Assembly (NCBI GenBank): GCA_050291245.1
Contig: JBNKJP010000061.1
Span: forward strand, 1 to 64,000
From: Thiodiazotropha sp050291245
GTDB lineage: Bacteria > Pseudomonadota > Gammaproteobacteria > Chromatiales > Chromatiaceae
Direction: 5' to 3'
Length of the DNA stretch: 64,000 bases
Shown: positions 37,630 through 45,922 of the stretch, in pieces
How positions within the stretch are numbered: position 1 is the first letter of the stretch
How the letters are laid out: the number at the start of each line of letters is the position of its first letter
Program-made: the position numbers and the translations under genes
Notes under the pieces: generated by a model
What the model was told of the DNA's origin: nothing
Databases searched by the model: none
Seen by the model: the letters and a program-made list of their open reading frames with translations, nothing else

Positions 37630-38036
37630 CTTGCCCTCTGATCCTCAATATCCGATCCGTTAAATCCTCTATTTGTACCACGAAAAACCCGTTGAAGACC
37701 CTTTTTGGACAATAACCACACCCGCCTGATCAGTACGAAACCATAATTTCACCATCTGATTCCCGGTCACATACCCCGCCTATCATTACCGACGGAGGGA
37801 TTGCAGGTGAGTCATTTCCCCTGCTTTATGAGGGGTACGGCAACATGCCAAACCCTTGAAGGATTTCAAAATGACCCTACATTTCCTTGACTTAGGTCAG
37901 TTCATGCAGACCCGTGAGGCATTAACCTTTTAGTTACCCGGTCATCATGGGCCGTATGACACAGGCCGTTTCAGAAGCGGTCTCATCGGTCGAGACGCAT
38001 AAGTTTGTTCAAGTCACAAATTCGGAGGACTTCGCC
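37630..38036. promoter_or_regulatory. Control region with FNR/DNR-like site at 37887-37900
   Basis: A gene-free stretch of about 400 bp upstream of the small peptide gene. TTGACTTAGGTCAG at 37887-37900 is an inverted repeat resembling the TTGAC-N4-GTCAA boxes of the CRP/FNR/DNR family with one deviating base. It lies about 140 bp upstream of the peptide start. No other gene or structured RNA was recognised here. Confidence 0.35.
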
Positions 38037-38117
38037 ATGTTAGGTAGTGATAAAGCCATCGTGGGTGCAATCGCCATTCTTATCCTGGGTATCGTGATCT
38101 CGGTGGTAATCGGTTGA
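38037..38117 (+). CDS. 26-residue single-helix membrane peptide
   Basis: A complete tiny gene. GGAGG at 38024-38028 sits 8 nt before the ATG, and the stop at 38115-38117 is followed three bases later by a perfect 12-bp hairpin. The product has a short polar N-terminus (MLGSDKA) and then one uninterrupted hydrophobic segment of Ile, Val, Leu, Gly and Ala to the end, consistent with a single membrane helix. No family recognised. The FNR-like site upstream and the convergent bacteriohemerythrin gene hint at a role in oxygen or NO response, which is inference. Confidence 0.7.
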   Translation: MLGSDKAIVGAIAILILGIVISVVIG

Positions 38118-38120
38118 TCC

Positions 38121-38149
38121 AATCAGGGCGGGTTCATCCCGCCCTGATT
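38121..38149. terminator. Hairpin terminator between convergent genes
   Basis: AATCAGGGCGGG (38121-38132) pairs perfectly with CCCGCCCTGATT (38138-38149) across a 5-nt loop, between the peptide gene and the convergent bacteriohemerythrin gene. The T-run is short, so it may rely on stem strength. Confidence 0.75.
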
Positions 38150-38167
38150 CGTTACACCACCGGCAGA

Positions 38168-38608
38168 CTACGGCTGCATCACCCGGTTTAAAAACCCGGC
38201 GGTGACCGTATCCATGGTTTTCACATGGGTATCGAACCAGGGCAGCCAGGTCTCATAGAGGAATTCCGCCAGAACCGCCGCATCCCGGTCCTGCTGCCAG
38301 GTCTGTTCAACCCGGGATAACTGAGTCAACATCTGGTCGTGTTCCCCTTTGTGCACCGGAAAAGGCGGGAACCCGTGAATCTCCATGATGCGGTTCTCAC
38401 CTTCGAAATGTTCCCGGGTGTGGGATATCCATGCCGCCAGGCATTGAGAAATCGCCGCGTCATCGGCGAGACCGTCTGCTCCGGCGACCAACTGCTCGCC
38501 GAGTGCGTTGACCAACGCGATCTCTTCACGGTGTACGGCATTCATCAGCTCAAGTTCGACACGGGGCAATTTGTCAGGATCTACCACCGGTAATCTGTCT
38601 GTGTTCAC
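38168..38608 (-). CDS. Bacteriohemerythrin
   Basis: A 146-residue di-iron oxygen-binding four-helix protein. All usual iron ligands are visible in order: NAVHREE, HTREHFEGE, HKGEHD and WFDTHVKTMD. I place the start at GTG 38608, preceded by AGAGAG; an in-frame ATG at 38644 and another at 38671 are alternatives. Single-domain hemerythrins bind oxygen for storage, delivery or sensing in microaerobic bacteria. It converges on the 26-residue peptide gene. Confidence 0.88.
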   Translation of the reverse strand: MNTDRLPVVDPDKLPRVELELMNAVHREEIALVNALGEQLVAGADGLADDAAISQCLAAWISHTREHFEGENRIMEIHGFPPFPVHKGEHDQMLTQLSRVEQTWQQDRDAAVLAEFLYETWLPWFDTHVKTMDTVTAGFLNRVMQP

Positions 38609-38720
38609 AGGCTTCTCTCTACAGGATACAAAATGGCGGGGCATGTTACTGCAACCAGCAGACGTATCCATTGATGGTTATCAAGAATCGTTTTTCGCTC
38701 TCCCTGTAATCGACACACGC

Positions 38721-39584
38721 TCAGGCACGGCGCACCAGGTTTTCAAGCGCCATTTCCAGCTCCGGAAAGCGGAACTGGAAGCCCGATTCAGGCAGGCGTT
38801 TTGACACCACCCACTGACCCCGGGTCATGGCTTCGGCCGCTTCACCAAACAGCACTCTGAGCATCGCATAGGGAATCCGCATTATTACAGGGCGGTGCAG
38901 GATCTGCCCCAACAGGCGGGAGAAGATCTCATTGGTTACCGGTTTGGGCGCCGAAAGATGGAATACACCCACAAGACCAGGCTCTTTCAGCGCGAACAGG
39001 TAGGCGTCCACCAGATCGTCCACATGAATCCAGGAAAAGGACTGCTGACCGTCACCAATGGGACCACCCAACCCCATCCGGAACGGGGTGAGTAACTGCT
39101 TCAGCAGACCACCGTCCGACCCCAGTACCAGCGCGAGACGAAAGATCAGAGTATGAATACCCAGGTTTTCCGCCTCCCGGGCCGCCGCTTCCCAGTCTTT
39201 CGCCAGTCTGCCGAGAAAGTCTACCGCATTCGGGAGATCATCCTCGGTATAGCGTCCCTGATCGTCAAAGGCGCCGATAGCAGAGGTCGAAATAAACGTC
39301 TTGGGACGGACCTCAAGGGATGCCATGGCCGTAACCAATTGCCGGGTGGTTTCGACCCGACTCGACACCATGGTCTGTTTATATTGATTCGTCCAACGTC
39401 GGTTGATGGGCTCACCGGCCAGATTGATCACGGCATCACAGCCTTGAAGCCGATCGCTCAGATGGGATACCGACGGGTTGAAATCCACCCGGCGCAAGGC
39501 CACGACCTGATGGCCCTGGCGCTTCAGAGCACGCACCAGGTGCCGGCCCACAAAACCGCTGGCACCGCTTATGGCGATCTTCAT
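38721..39584 (-). CDS. TIGR01777-family NAD-dependent epimerase
   Basis: A 287-residue atypical SDR (YfcH/SDR39U1). The dinucleotide motif GASGFVGRHLVRAL lies at the N-terminus, then DAVINLAGEPINRRW, and the family signature FISTSAIGAFDDQGRYTED, with a C-terminal DUF1731-like part (FGEAAEAMTRGQWVVSKRLPESGFQFRFP). The substrate is unknown; in E. coli YfcH is uncharacterised. It is the third gene of a likely hemE operon. Confidence 0.9.
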   Translation of the reverse strand: MKIAISGASGFVGRHLVRALKRQGHQVVALRRVDFNPSVSHLSDRLQGCDAVINLAGEPINRRWTNQYKQTMVSSRVETTRQLVTAMASLEVRPKTFISTSAIGAFDDQGRYTEDDLPNAVDFLGRLAKDWEAAAREAENLGIHTLIFRLALVLGSDGGLLKQLLTPFRMGLGGPIGDGQQSFSWIHVDDLVDAYLFALKEPGLVGVFHLSAPKPVTNEIFSRLLGQILHRPVIMRIPYAMLRVLFGEAAEAMTRGQWVVSKRLPESGFQFRFPELEMALENLVRRA

Positions 39585-39645
39585 ATCAATCTCCGTGTCA
39601 CGGCTTGGGCCGGATCCGAGGGTTAGGCAATCAGCAATTCATAGG

Positions 39646-40533
39646 CTAGCACCCGATATCCGTTTCCGCATCAAACCCCGGATTAATCGCCTCGTACAGG
39701 GCCGAATAGTCATCCTCCCCGTAACCCGCCTCCTGCCCCTTGATCAGGACATTCAGCGTGGCATTGGCAACCTCCGCATTCATTCCCGAGGATTCCGCCA
39801 CCTGCTGGAACAGACGCACATCCTTGATCAGATGTTTGAGTGGAAAATTCGCCTTGGTATAGTCATGCTCTTGGTATTTCTGCAGTTTTTTGTCAAAGGT
39901 CGGCGCATACAGGGCGCTCTCCCGAAGCAGTTTCATGAACTGTTCGACTTCCACCCCTTCCGCCTTGACCAACCCGAGACTCTGGGAAAACCCCACCGTC
40001 AGGGCCGCGATTAACTGGTTCATGGCGAGCTTCACCGCGGCGGCCTGACCCACATTGCCCACCCGATCGACCTCCTTGCCCAAACCCCGAAACAACAGCA
40101 GGCAGTGATGGTAGACCGACTCGGGCCCGGCGGCCATGACGATCAGTTCACCCGCCTGTGCCTCCGGTATACTCCCCAGCACCGGAGCCTCGAGATACTC
40201 TCCGCCAGATGCCTGAACCTGTTGCGCGAGCGCCCGGCTTTCATCCGGCGAGATGGTGCCCATCTGGATCACCGTCTTACCCTCCAGGTGCCCATCCAGG
40301 TCGGGGGAGAAAAGTACCGAATCAATAGCCTCGGCATCACTCAGGGTCAATAGCAGCAACTCATTGTTGTCCACCGCTTTGCGCAGATCCGCCTCGATCG
40401 GTATGCCTTCGGATTTCGCCTGCTCGAGCCGGGAAAGTGTACGGTTCCAGGCCGTGACTTCATGCCCCTTCTGGATCAGACGGTGCGCAATCGGCAGACC
40501 CATCAGACCCAATCCCAGAATCGTGACTCGCAT
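39646..40533 (-). CDS. Beta-hydroxyacid dehydrogenase (3-hydroxyisobutyrate-type)
   Basis: A 295-residue NAD(P)-dependent oxidoreductase. Motifs: GLGLMG at 6-11, DSVLFSPDLDGHLEGKTVIQMGTISPDES, GSIPEAQAGELIVMAAGPE and the catalytic lysine in AAAVKLAMNQLIAAL. It matches the GLYR/HIBADH family, acting on a 3-hydroxy or 2-keto acid such as succinic semialdehyde or tartronate semialdehyde; I cannot name the substrate. It lies 10 bp downstream of hemE. Confidence 0.88.
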   Translation of the reverse strand: MRVTILGLGLMGLPIAHRLIQKGHEVTAWNRTLSRLEQAKSEGIPIEADLRKAVDNNELLLLTLSDAEAIDSVLFSPDLDGHLEGKTVIQMGTISPDESRALAQQVQASGGEYLEAPVLGSIPEAQAGELIVMAAGPESVYHHCLLLFRGLGKEVDRVGNVGQAAAVKLAMNQLIAALTVGFSQSLGLVKAEGVEVEQFMKLLRESALYAPTFDKKLQKYQEHDYTKANFPLKHLIKDVRLFQQVAESSGMNAEVANATLNVLIKGQEAGYGEDDYSALYEAINPGFDAETDIGC

Positions 40534-40543
40534 AGCTTCGACC

Positions 40544-41614
40544 TCAGGTTGATGCGTGGTAGGGAAGACTCAATTCATGAACCGCCTCGACAAACGCTCC
40601 GGCATGTTCCGGATCGATCTCCGGATGGATTCCGTGTCCCAGATTGAACACATGCCCGGTACCCTGTCCGTAGCTGGCAAGAACCTGTGCCACCTCCTCA
40701 CGGATCCGCTCCGGTGAGGCATAGAGGGTGCAGGGATCCAGGTTGCCCTGGAGTGCGACCCGGTCACCCACCCGGCGGCGCGCGTCCGCCAGGTCCAGTG
40801 TCCAGTCGATTCCCAGGGCGTCGCAACCGCTGTCGGCCATGCTTTCGAGCCAGAGACTGCCTCCCTTGGTAAACAGAATAGTTGGTATTCGCCGGCCGTC
40901 CGACTCCCGGGTAAGGCCCTGCAGAATCCGCCGCATGTAATCGAGGGAAAAATGCTGGTAGTGCTGCGGGGTCAGGACCCCGCCCCAGGTGTCGAAGATC
41001 ATCACCGCCTGGGCTCCCGCCTCGATCTGCGCATTGAGGTAGTCCGTCACCGCTGTGGCGACCTTGTTCAGCAGCTGATGCATCAGATCCGGTCGATCGA
41101 ACATCATGCGTTTCACCTTGGAGAAGTTCTTCGTCCCGCCCCCTTCGACCATGTAGGTGGCGAGGGTCCAGGGACTGCCGCTGAAGCCGATCAGTGGTAC
41201 CCGTCCGTCGAGATCCCGGCGGATCGTGCGCACCGCATCCATGACATACCCCAGGTCGCTGGCCATATCCGGGAGTCCCAAGGCATCCACCGCCGCCTCG
41301 TCAATGACCGGGCGTTCGAAATGGGGCCCTTCCCCCTCGGTGAAGTAGAGACCCAGACCCATGGCATCAGGCACGGTGAGGATATCCGAGAACAGAATGG
41401 CCGCATCCAGTGGGTAACGCTCCAGGGGTTGCAGCGTCACTTCACAGGCCAATTCCGGATTGCGGCACAGATCCATGAAACTACCCGCCTTGGCGCGTGT
41501 CGCACGGTACTCCGGCAGATACCGCCCGGCCTGGCGCATCATCCAAACCGGGGTCATGTCGACGGGTTCGCGCAATAGGGCACGAAGAAAACGGTCATTT
41601 TTCAGTGGCGTCAC
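40544..41614 (-). CDS. hemE: Uroporphyrinogen decarboxylase
   Basis: A 356-residue haem-synthesis enzyme removing four carboxyls from uroporphyrinogen III. Motifs PVWMMRQAGRYLPEYR, LFSDILTVPDAMG and GFSGSPWTLATYMVEGGGTKNF are intact. The start is GTG 41614 with AAGGA upstream. It heads a three-gene minus-strand set with the HIBADH-like and epimerase genes. Confidence 0.96.
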   Translation of the reverse strand: MTPLKNDRFLRALLREPVDMTPVWMMRQAGRYLPEYRATRAKAGSFMDLCRNPELACEVTLQPLERYPLDAAILFSDILTVPDAMGLGLYFTEGEGPHFERPVIDEAAVDALGLPDMASDLGYVMDAVRTIRRDLDGRVPLIGFSGSPWTLATYMVEGGGTKNFSKVKRMMFDRPDLMHQLLNKVATAVTDYLNAQIEAGAQAVMIFDTWGGVLTPQHYQHFSLDYMRRILQGLTRESDGRRIPTILFTKGGSLWLESMADSGCDALGIDWTLDLADARRRVGDRVALQGNLDPCTLYASPERIREEVAQVLASYGQGTGHVFNLGHGIHPEIDPEHAGAFVEAVHELSLPYHAST

Positions 41615-41765
41615 GGAAAAGATCCTTTAGCAGCATTTTTTGGTATAAAGAACAGCTGATTGTACACGCAAACGCCGCCCGCTTCTGTACACCCGACAGG
41701 GCGAGCCGAATGTCCGGCCAAGCCGATACTGAATCGAATATAAGAAAACCCCCAATACTGTCACC

Positions 41766-42701
41766 ATGACCCAAATCAAGCAGATCATCCTCTCGAAAAA
41801 AGACGCTCTGGCCAGCGCAATCGGTGAACCTCTGTCGAAACTGGCCAGTTTATGCGCACCGGTCTGGGAGGATGCGGATCGCCTGGATGAGGTGCTGCAG
41901 CAGCACATCGCGGAGATCACCCATTGTGAATTTCTCTACGCCTGGGATCTGCAGGGCCAGGAGATATCCTCATTGGTCAGCGCCGATGGCCGGGACCTCG
42001 GCTGGCGGGGAAGAGACCTTTCGAGCCGCCCCTACCTGAAGAACAATCTCCCTTTCAAAGGCATCATGCTCTCATCGGTCTATCACAGCCAGTTTTCACA
42101 ACGGGAATGTGTCACTGCGCTGCAGGCGGTTCGTCAGAAAGAAGCACTCATGGGGTTCATTGCCGCCGATTTCTCCCTGGACAAACTGGCTGATGGCAAT
42201 GATACAGTGGAGAGTCTGCCGACATGGCAGCAGTTCAAAGGCGATCCCGCGGTCAGAGGCCAGCTGTTCATGCAGCACAGGATTCAGAGCCGTCTCGATG
42301 AGCACATCGATTCGGTCAACAACACGGTCTATGATCTGATCACCGAACACGGCATCTTTCACTGCAAAATCCACTACTCAAGTGGACGCTGCTCGTTCTG
42401 GCAAATCGAGGATCCCTATACCTATCACATTCACGGGGTCGAGGAGATCATCGATACGGACATCGTGCTGGCCTATTCCCTGCACCCGTATCCGCAACGC
42501 GCCAAGGTCAGCCGGGAACAGTTGCGCATAATCCTGGAGCAGTTCAAAGCACTGCGCTTCGCCGATGAAACCATCTACCTGCGCAGTGCATCGATCAATA
42601 TTATGAACGGGATGTTGGGATTGACCTTCTCCTGCGACGGTTCCCACTACATGCCGGTAGCGGAATTCCTCGAGAAAAGTATCAACTTCTGGTTCGGTTG
42701 A
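41766..42701 (+). CDS. Cytoplasmic PDC/Cache-like sensor protein
   Basis: A 311-residue protein with no transmembrane helix or signal peptide. The N-terminal half (about 30-150: ITHCEFLYAWDLQGQEISSLVSADGRDLGWRGRD and MGFIAADFSLDKL) has the PDC/Cache sensor pattern normally found outside the membrane. The C-terminal half (about 190-311, HGIFHCKIHYSSGRCSFWQIEDPYTYHIHG) is unrecognised. It converges on the oxygen-binding di-iron protein gene with 6 bp between stops. A soluble Cache-like sensor is unusual; the signal and output are unknown. Confidence 0.68.
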   Translation: MTQIKQIILSKKDALASAIGEPLSKLASLCAPVWEDADRLDEVLQQHIAEITHCEFLYAWDLQGQEISSLVSADGRDLGWRGRDLSSRPYLKNNLPFKGIMLSSVYHSQFSQRECVTALQAVRQKEALMGFIAADFSLDKLADGNDTVESLPTWQQFKGDPAVRGQLFMQHRIQSRLDEHIDSVNNTVYDLITEHGIFHCKIHYSSGRCSFWQIEDPYTYHIHGVEEIIDTDIVLAYSLHPYPQRAKVSREQLRIILEQFKALRFADETIYLRSASINIMNGMLGLTFSCDGSHYMPVAEFLEKSINFWFG

Positions 42702-42707
42702 ATCGGC

Positions 42708-43466
42708 TCAAGGCACTCGATAGTTGGCCTGGGTCACCAGATCCACGCCGCACTCCAGGTTTTCGACCCAGTCGATGAACTCCTTGACCACCTTCTTGCC
42801 GATAAAGGCGCGCCCGTGCTGCGGCACGATCATATCGATGTCGAGTTGCCGAACCATGTTGGCCCACAGACGACAGACCTTGTTGGAATTCATATAGCGT
42901 CGGTGGAAACCCTCCATGTAGGGAAGGATGTCCGAGAGCTTGCGGATCGGCGCATTGAGATCCCCCGGTGGCAGATTGGCGCCGAGATCGCCAGAGAAGA
43001 GAATCCGGCTGAGGGGATCATAAAACTGAAAATTGCCTTCTGCATGGAGAAAGTGCGCCGGCAAGGCCTTCATACGGATGTTGCCGAGCTGCAGATTGGT
43101 ACCCTCATCCGGAATCGGCACAACCCGGTCGACCAGGCGACCCGGTCGGGTGAAATGGGGAATGAAGCGTTCCCACAGCGCCGGCACCACTACCTTGCAA
43201 TCGGTACCGACCAGCCACTTGTTGACCGACGCGACGATGTCCGGATCCTGATGGGAGGCCACCACGTAGTCCAGCTTTTTTACGTTCATGTAGTCACTGA
43301 TCGCCATGAACAGCCGGGAATAGGTCAACTCACCGCCCGGATCGATCAGCGCCGCATGCTGGTGATCGTAGATTAGAAACTGATTGGCTTGCACTGCTTC
43401 GCCGGAAACCAAATCCCTGAATGCCACGCAGATGTGGCTACCGTTATTGAATAACTCAACTGACAT
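42708..43466 (-). CDS. ODP-type oxygen-binding di-iron protein (MBL fold)
   Basis: A 252-residue metallo-beta-lactamase-fold protein of the flavodiiron/ODP group. Iron ligands are visible: SHQDPD (HxDxD-like), AHFLHAEGNFQFYD, FSGDLGA and PQHGRAF. There is no flavodoxin or response-regulator domain. The ODP family binds oxygen at a di-iron site and acts in chemotaxis sensing in spirochaetes; stand-alone forms occur in many Proteobacteria. It converges on the PDC sensor gene. Confidence 0.85.
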   Translation of the reverse strand: MSVELFNNGSHICVAFRDLVSGEAVQANQFLIYDHQHAALIDPGGELTYSRLFMAISDYMNVKKLDYVVASHQDPDIVASVNKWLVGTDCKVVVPALWERFIPHFTRPGRLVDRVVPIPDEGTNLQLGNIRMKALPAHFLHAEGNFQFYDPLSRILFSGDLGANLPPGDLNAPIRKLSDILPYMEGFHRRYMNSNKVCRLWANMVRQLDIDMIVPQHGRAFIGKKVVKEFIDWVENLECGVDLVTQANYRVP

Positions 43467-43649
43467 AATGGTATGACTTCATTAAGTGTGACTGGACTGG
43501 TGGTGCATGGCATCATCCTTGACTCGAGATACCGGCAGTTAGCGACCAGAGCCGCCAAATCTTTACTAAACCTCAGTATATTACAAATAACCCCTCTTGA
43601 TTAACAGGTCTGAAAAGTTAATTTCAAGTTCCTGGGAGCGTTCCTTTCC

Positions 43650-43733
43650 CCTAGTATAGGACCCTACACCAGAGTACCCCGCCACCGATTCTGTAACATT
43701 CGGAAACTCCCCCAATACACCAGAACAAGGGGT
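43650..43733 (-). repeat. Dispersed intergenic repeat, copy D
   Basis: Read on the minus strand it contains CCTTGTTCTGGTGTATTGGG, GTTACAGAATCGGTGGCGGG, GTACTCTGGTGTAG and CCTATACTAGG. The start matches copy B and the end matches copy A, so D links the two. It lies between the ODP gene and the endonuclease V remnant, and marks the point where that gene loses its 5' end. Confidence 0.62.
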
Positions 43734-43759
43734 GGCTTGGAGTCGACAGCCTGCCATCG

Positions 43760-43945
43760 GATCACAACATCTCATCGCTGCTCACCCATGGCTGGGACCT
43801 CTCACCCGGAGAGGCTCGCGCATTACAGGATCGTCTCAGAGATCAGGTGATCAAGCGGGACGACTTTCCCCCCTTGCAATACGTCTGCGGTACGGATGTG
43901 GGGTTCGAACAGTCCGGCCGCACCACCGGTGTATGTTTCCGTGGG
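43760..43945 (+). pseudogene. nfi: Endonuclease V (nfi) N-terminal remnant
   Basis: A short in-frame stretch reads HGWDLSPGEARALQDRL, then RDQVIKRDD and QYVCGTDVGFEQSGRTTGV. This is the N-terminal part of deoxyribonuclease V (the conserved GTDVGFE, GxDVGFE in the family, is followed by the GRTTG region). No ATG precedes it in frame: the upstream end is a repeat copy with a stop at 43694. After about residue 60 the similarity is lost and nothing matching the conserved GFLSFRE core follows. Both ends are therefore gone and it cannot make active enzyme. Confidence 0.72.
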
Positions 43946-43955
43946 TTCAGGGCTT

Positions 43956-44351
43956 CTATGGGTTGCGAATATGCTCAATGTAACGAGGCCGGTCATCCAG
44001 CTCCAGCCGGACACCCTCCGCCCAGGCCTTGAGGGGTTGCTGATCCCGAATCCGCAGGTCGCAACGGGCTCGGCCCTGGCTCTGTAATGGGATGGGAATC
44101 ATATCTCGGTAGGTATAGACGTTCTCACCCACATCCCCTCCGTCACAAATACAGGGACAAGCGGGCAGCGTGGTTTCCAGCTCCGCGTTCTCATAGATCA
44201 GCGCGCCGGCCTGCCACCAACGGGTCCGCTCCTCCGAGCCGCTCATGGTCTTGATGATAATGACACGGGAAAAACGGATCGTCAGTTTGCCTGCTTCGAA
44301 AGTAATCGCTTCAATTTCACTACCTGGCAAATCGATCGTACTGGAGTCCAT
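43956..44351 (-). CDS. Conserved hypothetical protein
   Basis: A 131-residue soluble protein, no signal peptide, beta-rich, with a CPCIC cysteine cluster midway (about 84-88) and WWQAGALIYENAELE before it. I do not recognise a named family. It starts about 165 bp beyond ntrC on the other side and is read away from it, next to the nfi remnant. Its coding pattern looks genuine, but function is unknown. Confidence 0.6.
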   Translation of the reverse strand: MDSSTIDLPGSEIEAITFEAGKLTIRFSRVIIIKTMSGSEERTRWWQAGALIYENAELETTLPACPCICDGGDVGENVYTYRDMIPIPLQSQGRARCDLRIRDQQPLKAWAEGVRLELDDRPRYIEHIRNP

Positions 44352-44515
44352 AGTGCTTACCTACAACTTGATTCACGCATTGTCTCTGCCGGTTGACGAG
44401 CAACATCGTCACAGCGGCTATCGGGCCCATTACCTCTCCCCCTATTCAGCCACCGGTCAAGGGCCCGCATCATATACCGGCGAGCCGTTCAGGCTACCAC
44501 ACAATTCATGACGGA

Positions 44516-45922
44516 TCAGATATCCTCGAGTCCCAACTCCTTGATCTTGCGGGTCAGGGTGTTGCGTCCCCAACCCAACAGCCGGGCCGCATCCTGGCGC
44601 TTGCCCGCGGTGTGCTCAAGGGCGGTTTCGATCATGATGGTCTCAAATTCGGGTTCCGCTTCATTGAGGATTCCTTCCTGCCCCTCCTGCAAACGGTTCT
44701 TGACCCAGCGTCGCAGCAACTGCCGCCAGTCATCCGGGGAGGATCGGGTCTCATCGGTCTCTTTCAGCTCCGCGGGAAGATCGTCGATATGAATCTCCTG
44801 TCCCGATGCCATCACGGTCAGCCAACGGGCCGTGTTCTCCAATTGGCGGACATTACCCGGCCACTCCAGCAGTGCTAGGTAGCGCTCGGCTTCCGGCAGC
44901 AGAACCTTGCTTTCAACCGCCAGCTCCTCGGCCGCGCTCTTGAGGAAATGCTTCAACAGCAGCGGGATGTCTTCCCGACGCTGCCTGAGCGCAGGCAGAT
45001 GGATGCGTATGACATTCAAGCGATGAAACAGATCCTCACGAAACGAACCCTGTTTCACCAGTCCCTCGAGATGCTGATGGGTCGCTGCGATGATGCGCAC
45101 ATCCACCTTGATCGGTTCATGCCCGCCAACCCGATAGAATTCGCCGTCGGCCAATACCCGCAGCAGACGGGTCTGCAACTCCGCCGGCATATCACCGATT
45201 TCATCGAGAAACAGGGTGCCCGTATCCGCCTGTTCAAAACGGCCCACTCGGCGGCTCTGCGCACCGGTAAAGGCGCCACGTTCATGACCGAAGAGTTCCG
45301 ATTCCATCAGATCCCTGGGAATCGCGGCCATATTCAAGGCAATGAACGGACCGCTCGCGCGACTGCTGTGGCGGTGCAGGGCATGAGCCACCAGTTCCTT
45401 GCCGGTACCCGATTCCCCATTGATCAACACCGTGATGTTGGAGCGTGCCAAACGACCGATCGCGCGAAACACCTCCTGCATCGCGGGGGCTTCGCCGATG
45501 ATCTCCTTGGCTCGCTCCTGGTCCTCCAGGTCGGTTTTGTCTTCCACGGTCTTCTGCTGACGACAGGCCCGACGAATCTGTTGAATGGCATCATCTACAT
45601 CGAAGGGCTTTGGCAGGTATTCGAAGGCTCCGCCGTGATAGGCGGACACCGCGCTCTCAAGATCCGAGTGCGCCGTCATGATGATCACCGGAAGTGTGGG
45701 GTAACGGGCATGCAGGAGTTCAAGCAACTCCAGCCCATCCATCCCGGGCATCCGGATATCGGAAACGATCACATCCGGCTGACCTTTGTCGAGTGAGCTC
45801 AGAACCTTGTCCGCGCTCTCGAAACTGGTCACCTCCATCTCTGCTTTTTCCAGGGTCTTCTCCAATACCCATCGAATCGAGCGATCGTCATCGATCACCC
45901 AAACTCGGCATGCTCTATCCAT
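44516..45922 (-). CDS. ntrC: Nitrogen regulator NtrC (sigma54 activator)
   Basis: A 468-residue response regulator. Receiver domain with Asp55 (VIVSDIRMPGMDG), central AAA domain with GESGTGKE, the GAFTGA loop (HERGAFTGAQSR) and the arginine-finger region, and a C-terminal Fis-type helix-turn-helix (RQDAARLLGWGRNTLTRKIKE). It is phosphorylated by NtrB under nitrogen limitation and activates sigma54 promoters of glnA and others. It overlaps ntrB by 8 bp. Confidence 0.96.
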   Translation of the reverse strand: MDRACRVWVIDDDRSIRWVLEKTLEKAEMEVTSFESADKVLSSLDKGQPDVIVSDIRMPGMDGLELLELLHARYPTLPVIIMTAHSDLESAVSAYHGGAFEYLPKPFDVDDAIQQIRRACRQQKTVEDKTDLEDQERAKEIIGEAPAMQEVFRAIGRLARSNITVLINGESGTGKELVAHALHRHSSRASGPFIALNMAAIPRDLMESELFGHERGAFTGAQSRRVGRFEQADTGTLFLDEIGDMPAELQTRLLRVLADGEFYRVGGHEPIKVDVRIIAATHQHLEGLVKQGSFREDLFHRLNVIRIHLPALRQRREDIPLLLKHFLKSAAEELAVESKVLLPEAERYLALLEWPGNVRQLENTARWLTVMASGQEIHIDDLPAELKETDETRSSPDDWRQLLRRWVKNRLQEGQEGILNEAEPEFETIMIETALEHTAGKRQDAARLLGWGRNTLTRKIKELGLEDI

